Origin: Candidatus Melainabacteria bacterium
Lineage (GTDB): Bacteria; Cyanobacteriota; Vampirovibrionia; Obscuribacterales; Obscuribacteraceae
Assembly (NCBI GenBank): GCA_003175915.1
Contig: PSRH01000141.1
Coordinates: 1-11,666 of the forward strand
Direction: 5' to 3'
Length of the DNA stretch: 11,666 bases
The position numbers were made by a program, and so were the translations under genes. Numbering within the stretch: position 1 is the first letter of the stretch; the number at the start of each line of letters is the position of its first letter. The notes below the pieces were generated by a model that had not been told where the DNA came from, ran no database searches, and worked only from the letters and a program-made list of their open reading frames with translations. Below are positions 7,093 to 11,666 of the stretch, in pieces.

Positions 7093-7743
7093 ATGAGCGA
7101 AGCTGATTTGGAACAGACGACCATATCCGATAAGCGTGTTCTTGAGGGTGACACTAAGGAGTTAGCGCGACAAATCAGCTCGCTCGATCGGGAATCATTC
7201 CGCGCCCTGGAAGCATTGAGCCTCAATTCCTTTGAAAATGCTCTAAATGCATTTGATGAGTTCCTCGGAAGCATATTAATCTTCGAGGGCGCTAATAGTT
7301 TTGTCAAAGCAGCCAATGCGCTCGACATAGCCTCAAAAGCCTTCGTAACAATCGATGCCAACCACGATTTCGTAATGACCAAAGCAGAACTGGAGGGCTA
7401 TTTGGCGGGTTGTCCGAGCAATGACATTGCTAGCCCTCTATCTTGGCTGATTTCGAATTTTGCAGTGTTGCAAAGCCTGAGCTTTTTTCTCGATGGCATC
7501 ACGCGGCATGAAATTGAAGCAGCCAGGGACTTATTTCATGGTTTGAATTACTTACAAGCCAATCTGGACAAGATTGGAGGGACAAAGCGAGGCGGGGTCT
7601 CGGAGAAAGCCGTACTGAAATATTTGCATAAGAATATAGGTCAACTAGAAATCCACGATTATCGCGGGCTTAAGGGCCTGGCCAAGTATTTAGGCAGATT
7701 GGCGCCAGTGTGTTGGAAAGCGAAAACGTCCGAAGGCGCTTGA
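7093..7743 (+). CDS. Unrecognised protein with one EF-hand-like calcium loop
   Basis: I do not recognise this 216-residue protein as a named family. I start it at ATG 7093, because GGAGG at 7083-7087 lies 5 bases upstream; the in-frame ATG at 7081 would place that ribosome site inside the gene. There is no signal peptide or clear membrane helix, and the sequence looks largely alpha-helical. The notable feature is a 12-residue loop D88-A-N90-H-D92-F-V-M-T96-K-A-E99, with acidic or polar residues at EF-hand positions 1, 3, 5, 9 and 12, flanked by helix-like AFVTI and ELEGYL. Position 6 is Phe rather than the usual Gly. RGGVSEKAVLKYL near residue 175 might be a decayed second hand. It sits between a universal stress protein and a small membrane protein, probably in one transcript. 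Confidence 0.75.
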   Translation: MSEADLEQTTISDKRVLEGDTKELARQISSLDRESFRALEALSLNSFENALNAFDEFLGSILIFEGANSFVKAANALDIASKAFVTIDANHDFVMTKAELEGYLAGCPSNDIASPLSWLISNFAVLQSLSFFLDGITRHEIEAARDLFHGLNYLQANLDKIGGTKRGGVSEKAVLKYLHKNIGQLEIHDYRGLKGLAKYLGRLAPVCWKAKTSEGA

Positions 7744-7764
7744 AAAAGTAGAGGGAGCGCGCTT

Positions 7765-7995
7765 GTGATGAATTTCAGCCTGCACGATCTGAAAGAGTCA
7801 TTGTATATCCTTGAAACTTTATTCGGCGTGATTTTGCTGGTTCTGGCGTATCTCAGTTTGAAATTGGCCTGGACTGGTCCAGATGGACTCTTTTATGTAG
7901 TACCGGGTCTGGTTCTTTTTTGCATGGGTATTGCTTGCCTGTTGTTCGGCATTGAGTCTGTTATTCTACGCGATGATCCCGATATCTGGGATTGA
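7765..7995 (+). CDS. Small membrane protein with two predicted helices
   Basis: This 76-residue protein (75 if ATG 7768 is used instead of GTG 7765) has two hydrophobic stretches, about residues 16-36 and 43-66. A short Trp-Thr-Gly-Pro-Asp-Gly turn joins them. The C-terminus is acidic (RDDPDIWD). The N-terminus has charged residues of both signs, so topology is unclear. GAGGGAG at 7751-7757 serves either start. It lies about 21 bases after the EF-hand-like gene and is probably the last gene of that operon. I do not recognise a family. It could be a membrane anchor or partner for the preceding protein, but nothing in the sequence proves this. Confidence 0.7.
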   Translation: MMNFSLHDLKESLYILETLFGVILLVLAYLSLKLAWTGPDGLFYVVPGLVLFCMGIACLLFGIESVILRDDPDIWD

Positions 7996-8000
7996 TGTTT
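7974..8000 (+). terminator. Possible weak terminator of the stress operon
   Basis: ATCCC (7976-7980) and GGGAT (7988-7992) form a stem around a 7-base loop, extendable by two G-U pairs. It is followed by ATGTTTTG. The stem overlaps the end of the small membrane gene and its stop codon, and the T run is short. The convergent cytochrome gene ends only 9 bases away, so a terminator is expected here. Confidence 0.35.
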
Positions 8001-8004
8001 TGTC

Positions 8005-8790
8005 CTACTTCTTGCCGGTCAAACTGAGAAGGAAATCAGTTATCTCTTTGATTTCGCTGGGAGTCAGATCGCAAGGGGGCATTACTGTACCCCGCTCTTG
8101 ATACTCAAATGAAGGTCCCAGCGCCAGCAGTTCCGCCTGGGTAATACGGTTGCTTATCTGTTCGCGGGTGAGGCGGTTTGACACTTGATCCAGAGCTGGT
8201 GCAAACTGCCCACCTGCTCCGAACATTGAGTGGCAAGCGGTGCAGCCTTTCTCGTAAAAGAGTTTCTTCCCGAGGGCGACAGATGTTTGATGCGGTAGGG
8301 TTTTCTTGGTTGGCTCAGATTTGATGGCTAACTGACCAGCGTGCTTGCCGACTTTGAATCCTTGCGCCGGCTCCGGCAGGGTCATTAAGTAGGCAACAAG
8401 AGGGGTAGCAAGAGTCTTCGGTAGGCGCGGGTGGGGCATAAGTTCCTGGGCACAATAGAGATTTTTGAATTTTTCGATCTGCTCCTTGTCGTCCGTAATA
8501 CGAGCGGTAATATACTCTCGACTGCGACGTGCGCCGACACCCAATAGAGGCGGGCCTAGGCAACCGCCGCCGGTGCCTGATGAATGACAAGAAGCGCAGT
8601 GGTGTGCCTGGAAAATCTGTTTCCCTTTCAAACTCTCCGGGGTCTCGGAGGCCGGTTTGTATTTCTCGGCTGCCGTTTGTTTATCTTCAGCCCGGCACAG
8701 GTTGCCGGACCAAATTATCGAGAGAGAGAGTGAAGCGACACCCAGGCAATAAATGACAAAAGCGAACCTTTTTCTTGCCTCTTCTTTCAA
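8005..8790 (-). CDS. Exported diheme cytochrome c
   Basis: This is a soluble or anchored periplasmic electron carrier with two class I cytochrome c domains. With a TTG start at 8790 it has 261 residues. A basic KEEARKR region is followed by a hydrophobic stretch (about 9-27) and a possible signal cleavage after NLCRA. Heme sites are CASCH (65-69) and CTACH (183-187). M118 (ELMPHP) and M237 (TVMPPCDL) are plausible axial ligands. The frame has no ATG start. The alternatives are TTG 8790, preceded by GGGGGG, and TTG 8850, which adds 20 residues ahead of the basic region. I prefer the former, but the choice is open. The partner oxidase or reductase is not in the window. It is convergent with the stress operon and divergent from the acetyltransferase. 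Confidence 0.9.
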   Translation of the reverse strand: MKEEARKRFAFVIYCLGVASLSLSIIWSGNLCRAEDKQTAAEKYKPASETPESLKGKQIFQAHHCASCHSSGTGGGCLGPPLLGVGARRSREYITARITDDKEQIEKFKNLYCAQELMPHPRLPKTLATPLVAYLMTLPEPAQGFKVGKHAGQLAIKSEPTKKTLPHQTSVALGKKLFYEKGCTACHSMFGAGGQFAPALDQVSNRLTREQISNRITQAELLALGPSFEYQERGTVMPPCDLTPSEIKEITDFLLSLTGKK

Positions 8791-8874
8791 TTGATTGCCC
8801 CCCGTTAAGCGGTCTAATCTTACTCCATAACATTGTGTGAAAGCCAGCAAACCCTGGCCATGTCATGATAAAGC

Positions 8875-8891
8875 CCACATTAGCTAAGTGG
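8875..8891. repeat. Imperfect dyad around TTAGCTAA, possible operator
   Basis: CCAC (8875-8878), one extra A, the perfect palindrome TTAGCTAA (8880-8887) and GTGG (8888-8891) form a dyad that is perfect apart from one bulged base. It lies in the gap between the cytochrome and acetyltransferase genes, and directly abuts the next dyad. Confidence 0.4.
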
Positions 8892-8910
8892 ATCGTCCAA
8901 ATGGCCGATC
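8891..8910. promoter_or_regulatory. 20-base inverted repeat, candidate operator
   Basis: The half sites GATCGTCCAA and ATGGCCGATC are inverted repeats of each other at 8 of 10 positions; the mismatches are the sixth base and the central base. The size and symmetry suit a dimeric helix-turn-helix regulator. It is 60 bases before the acetyltransferase ATG and 100 bases before the preferred cytochrome start, so it could control either or both. I cannot assign a regulator family. Confidence 0.5.
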
Positions 8911-8921
8911 AATATTAGGGT
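8906..8921 (+). promoter_or_regulatory. Motif CGATCAATATTAGGGT shared with the stress-operon control region
   Basis: CGATCAATAT (8906-8915) and TATTAGGGT (8913-8921) overlap here. The same two words occur separately on the same strand at 6021-6030 and 6063-6071. TATTAG could act as a weak -10 element, but no matching -35 is visible. The first word overlaps the right arm of the 20-base dyad. Confidence 0.4.
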
Positions 8922-8969
8922 TAAAGCCGATATCCTGATAGTCAAACCAGGGCAGTTGTGGAGTCTTTA

Positions 8970-9566
8970 ATGGCGTCGAAGGAGCCAACATCGAAGTTAG
9001 CGGAAGGAGCTGAGCCGGAATTAAGCGGCGAGACTCTGGCTAACGGCTACTTCGCAAAAGATCAGTTACCGGATGGCCGTGTTCTTATCATTCGCTCCAT
9101 CGGTCCATCGGACAAACGCCTCTTGCAGGAAGGTATGCACCATTTGAGCAAGCGTTCCCGCTATAACAGGTTTCTTACTCCAAAGGATGAGTTGACGGCG
9201 GGCGAGCTCGTCTATTTCACGGAAATAGATATGGTCAACCATGTGGCTTTGGGGGCGATACTGATCGAACATGGCGAAAAAATTCCGGTTGGCGTAGCAC
9301 GCTATGTCGTCAGCGAAGAACACAGCGACTGCCATTCCGCAGAGGTGGCTTTTGCTGTTGACGAAGTGCATCAGGGGCAGGGTGTCGGTACGATCTTATT
9401 CAAACATTTGACCAAAATTGCTCGCAGCAACGGTATACGAGCATTTACCGCCCTGGTTCTATCTGACAACCAGAGAATGCTCAATATTTTCGCTCATTCA
9501 GGCCTTGCTATGAAAATGCTTTTGAATGTTGCCGGTGCTTACGAAGTACGATTGGATTTGTCCTGA
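8970..9566 (+). CDS. GNAT acetyltransferase resembling protein-lysine acetyltransferases
   Basis: This 198-residue protein has a GCN5-related fold that would transfer an acetyl (or acyl) group from CoA to an amine. The pyrophosphate-binding loop is VHQGQGVGT (133-141), on the usual QxxGxG pattern, after the beta strand EVAFAVDE. The segments LSKRSRYNRFLTP (59-71) and FTEIDMVNHVALGA (83-96) resemble the acetyltransferase domain of Pat-type enzymes, which acetylate AMP-forming acyl-CoA synthetases. There is no cyclic-nucleotide domain and no fused ADP-forming synthetase. I start at ATG 8970, with GGAG 6 bases upstream; GTG 8958 would add four residues and include that site. Its last 28 bases overlap the end of a convergent adenylate-forming ligase. 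The fold is sure; the substrate is inferred. Confidence 0.87.
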   Translation: MASKEPTSKLAEGAEPELSGETLANGYFAKDQLPDGRVLIIRSIGPSDKRLLQEGMHHLSKRSRYNRFLTPKDELTAGELVYFTEIDMVNHVALGAILIEHGEKIPVGVARYVVSEEHSDCHSAEVAFAVDEVHQGQGVGTILFKHLTKIARSNGIRAFTALVLSDNQRMLNIFAHSGLAMKMLLNVAGAYEVRLDLS

Positions 9567-11218
9567 ACGATATCTCTAATCTTCCTCAGATCGAGTTTCC
9601 CGTTAGCCAAAGTAGGAAGAGCGTCTACGCGAACGAAATCCCTGCTGTCCGGAATCCAGAGCTTGGGCAGATTAGACTCTGAGAGTCGCTTGACTAGTTT
9701 CTCAGGCGTTACGTCAAGATTGGAATGGACAACCACCAATCGCTCACCGCGCTTCGCATCGGGGATTGAAGTGACACAAAGGCTTTGAGCATCTTTTCCT
9801 GTCAGACGGAGCAGTTCTTCTTCTATAGCCAAATGGGGAACCATTTCACCGGCAATTTTCGAAAATTGACTGAGGCGACCCGTGACCGTCAGAAAGCCAT
9901 CGTCGTCTAAAAAGCCGAGGTCACCAGTGGTAAACCAACCATCCTTAAGTACTGCCTCTGTCTCCTTCGGTTTATTGAGATAGCCAATCATCACCTGCGG
10001 CCCATGAACAGCGATAGCCCCCTCCTTGTTCGCTGGCAGAATTTCATGAGAATTCAAATCCGAGATTCTAATTAGAGTACCAGGAACCGGTAAACCCACC
10101 GTTCCAAGTTTGGTACCGCTCACGGTGCGGCCGTCGGAAAGAACCACGTTGCCAGGAACGTTGCAGGCTATTACCGGAGACGTTTCTGCCAGACCATAGC
10201 CTTCCAGAGGAGTGAGACCCAGTTTATTTTGTATTTCGAGCGCTTGCTGTCGCATCAACTTCTCACCACCGAGAATGCAATGTCTAAGGCTACGGAACTG
10301 TTCTGGTTTACAGCGCTTGATATAAGCAGCCATCATCGTAGGAGTGCAAATCAACGTGGTGGCCTGGAATTTGTCGCACAAATCGGCAATCCGCCTGGCA
10401 TCGAACGGATCATAATGATAAATTACGGACTCGCCCAAACAAAGACAGGTCCATAGAGTCATGGTCAATCCGAAGGAGTGGAAGAAAGGTATCACTCCCA
10501 ATACCACCTCACCGGGCCGGATGTGTCCCTGTTGCCTGATGGCATGAATGTTCGAGAGTATGTTTCTATGTGATAACAAAACTCCCTTCGGTTCCGCTGT
10601 AGAACCAGCAGTAAAGATGATTGTGGTTGGACGGTTACTTGCTTGCCACGGATCGTTAAGATTGCTGCCGCTTGTCTCGCCTGTTAAGCCTGGCAACAAT
10701 TCACCTAAAATTGCCTCCGGCAGAAGTTTGGCTTCCAGCCAGGATTTGACCTTATCTAAAGCATGCGCCTCTTTCTGCAGGTCCTCAAGATAAAACACGG
10801 TTGCATTCGGCTTTAATTTAAGCTTTTCGATTACGGGGCGAGCAGTGATGACGTAATCAAGCTCACACTGTTGCAAGCATGAATTGAGCCGATCTTGTCC
10901 GGTCGTGTAGTTGAGGTTTACGGTGGTTTTTCCGATGAGAGTGACGGCGAGATTGGCGATAACCGCTCCAACTGAAGGGGGCAGCAAAATGCCAACGCAC
11001 TGTGAGGAGCGAATGTTCCCTATTAGCAGATTGGCAAGGGCTATTGCCCGAATGAATAGCTGTTCGTAAGTAAAACTGAGCCCCGTTGAGTCCCTAACCG
11101 CTTCTGCATGTGGTTTCGATTTTACCTGGTGAACGAAAGCTTGGGCCAATGATTGCCAATGCGAAGGAAAAGGAATGAGATTGTGTTCTATTTGAGCCGA
11201 TTTGGAAGAGTGATTCAT
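9539..11218 (-). CDS. AMP-forming acyl-ACP/acyl-CoA synthetase, Aas-like
   Basis: This adenylate-forming enzyme activates a carboxylic acid, probably a fatty acid, with ATP and passes it to ACP or CoA. From ATG 11218 it has 559 residues. Motifs in order are the phosphate loop FTAGSTAEPKGV (202-213), EGYGLAETSP (339-348), GWFTTGDLGFLDDDGFL (427-443, with the ribose-binding Asp433), the hinge GRLSQFSKIAGEMVPH (447-462) and the C-terminal catalytic Lys541 in PTLANGK. The RFSKIAGEMV-type hinge is typical of the acyl-ACP synthetase domain of Aas. Here it stands alone, without the acyltransferase or transporter domains often fused to it. An alternative TTG at 11290 overlaps the upstream gene's stop as TTGA and would add 24 residues; neither start has a good ribosome site. 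It overlaps the acetyltransferase gene by 28 bases. Confidence 0.9.
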   Translation of the reverse strand: MNHSSKSAQIEHNLIPFPSHWQSLAQAFVHQVKSKPHAEAVRDSTGLSFTYEQLFIRAIALANLLIGNIRSSQCVGILLPPSVGAVIANLAVTLIGKTTVNLNYTTGQDRLNSCLQQCELDYVITARPVIEKLKLKPNATVFYLEDLQKEAHALDKVKSWLEAKLLPEAILGELLPGLTGETSGSNLNDPWQASNRPTTIIFTAGSTAEPKGVLLSHRNILSNIHAIRQQGHIRPGEVVLGVIPFFHSFGLTMTLWTCLCLGESVIYHYDPFDARRIADLCDKFQATTLICTPTMMAAYIKRCKPEQFRSLRHCILGGEKLMRQQALEIQNKLGLTPLEGYGLAETSPVIACNVPGNVVLSDGRTVSGTKLGTVGLPVPGTLIRISDLNSHEILPANKEGAIAVHGPQVMIGYLNKPKETEAVLKDGWFTTGDLGFLDDDGFLTVTGRLSQFSKIAGEMVPHLAIEEELLRLTGKDAQSLCVTSIPDAKRGERLVVVHSNLDVTPEKLVKRLSESNLPKLWIPDSRDFVRVDALPTLANGKLDLRKIRDIVQDKSNRTS

Positions 11219-11286
11219 AAATAAGTCATACCAGAAAGTACGACCTGAGGTTCGTCGCACATTAGCAAAGAAGAACCCGGCAATGG

Positions 11287-11666
11287 TCAAGTGGTGGCGT
11301 GAATTTTCTCTTTTGCTTCTTTCGCCGGTAACTCACAGGGGAGTCTTTTCTGCAATCTAATCAGTTCTATGGAACAACCCGCATGCCTACTGAGAGCCTG
11401 AGGCACGCTACCAAACAGGCGATTCGGCTGGTGACCGTGAGCACCAACGATAATCTTGTCGGGTGTCCATTCGGTTGCTGCTTTTAATAACTCCGTTCTA
11501 GCAGAGCCATGCTTGATCTCGAGATGAACCGAGCAATTGGGCACTTTTTCTTGGACCTTCAATCGTGCCTGTTTCAACCATATTTCCGCCGCCTTTTCTC
11601 GTTCAGCCGAAATCTCCTCTGCCAGTTTCCGCCACTTCTGCCAATCTGCTTCTTGCCACTGATGTG
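11287..11666 (-). CDS. Universal stress protein, N-terminus cut off by the window edge
   Basis: The reading frame is open to the window edge, giving the last 126 residues or so. A charged, Trp-rich helical stretch (WQEADWQKWRKLAEEISAE) leads into VHLEIKHGSARTELLKAATEW. WTPDKIIVGAHGH and LFGSVPQALSRHAGCSIELIR follow, matching the end of a UspA domain. The nucleotide motif is G-A-H-G then G-S after only 7 residues instead of 9, so ATP binding is doubtful. The tail of about 25 residues is Lys/Glu-rich. The gene lies just upstream of the acyl-ACP synthetase, either 68 bases away or overlapping it by four depending on that gene's start, and probably shares its transcript. The true start is beyond 11666. 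Confidence 0.82.
   Translation of the reverse strand, partial: HQWQEADWQKWRKLAEEISAEREKAAEIWLKQARLKVQEKVPNCSVHLEIKHGSARTELLKAATEWTPDKIIVGAHGHQPNRLFGSVPQALSRHAGCSIELIRLQKRLPCELPAKEAKEKIHATT

Noticed and set aside
1..11666. CRISPR arrays, insertion sequences, tRNA or rRNA genes
   Set aside because: No regularly spaced repeats, transposase motifs, terminal inverted repeats, or tRNA/rRNA-like stretches were seen; the window is almost fully coding.

Overview
The window is a piece of bacterial chromosome, about half GC by eye, with tightly packed genes. It is dominated by a minus-strand operon for a bidirectional, NAD(P)-linked [NiFe] hydrogenase of the Hox type (group 3d). A HoxEFUYH layout with a separate HoxE is best known from cyanobacteria but also occurs in several other phyla. 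No photosynthesis gene is visible. I would not go beyond 'Gram-negative-type or cyanobacterial-related bacterium'; a non-photosynthetic cyanobacterial relative is possible but unproven.

Layout. (1) Positions 1-5895, minus strand, read from high to low coordinates: a hydrogenase-protease-like gene, hypA, hypB, hoxE, hoxF, hoxU, hoxY and hoxH (3' end cut by the window edge). Gaps are 21 bases or less and four junctions overlap, so this is one operon carrying the diaphorase module (HoxEFU), the hydrogenase module (HoxYH) and part of the nickel-insertion machinery. hypC, hypD, hypE and hypF are not in the window. (2) Positions 5896-6149: a 254-base divergent control region. (3) Positions 6150-7995, plus strand: a probable three-gene operon of a tandem universal stress protein, an unrecognised protein with one EF-hand-like calcium loop, and a small protein with two membrane helices. 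(4) Positions 8005-8790, minus strand: an exported diheme cytochrome c, tail to tail with (3). (5) Positions 8791-8969: a short divergent control region with a good 20-base dyad. (6) Positions 8970-9566, plus strand: a GNAT acetyltransferase resembling protein-lysine acetyltransferases. Its end overlaps the end of (7), positions 9539-11218, minus strand: an AMP-forming acyl-ACP/acyl-CoA synthetase of the Aas-like type. (8) Positions 11287-11666, minus strand: the C-terminal part of another universal stress protein.

How it fits together. The Hox enzyme couples H2 oxidation or evolution to NAD(P)H. The surrounding stress proteins and cytochrome c suggest a region devoted to redox or energy stress. 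The acetyltransferase beside an adenylate-forming enzyme recalls known cases where lysine acetylation switches off acyl-CoA synthetases.

The most unusual points are: the maturation-protease-like protein has no recognisable N-terminal nickel-binding motif; HypA lacks one of its four expected zinc cysteines; an undescribed USP / EF-hand / 2-TM gene set; two sequence words shared between the two plus-strand control regions; and the convergent, overlapping acetyltransferase-ligase pair.
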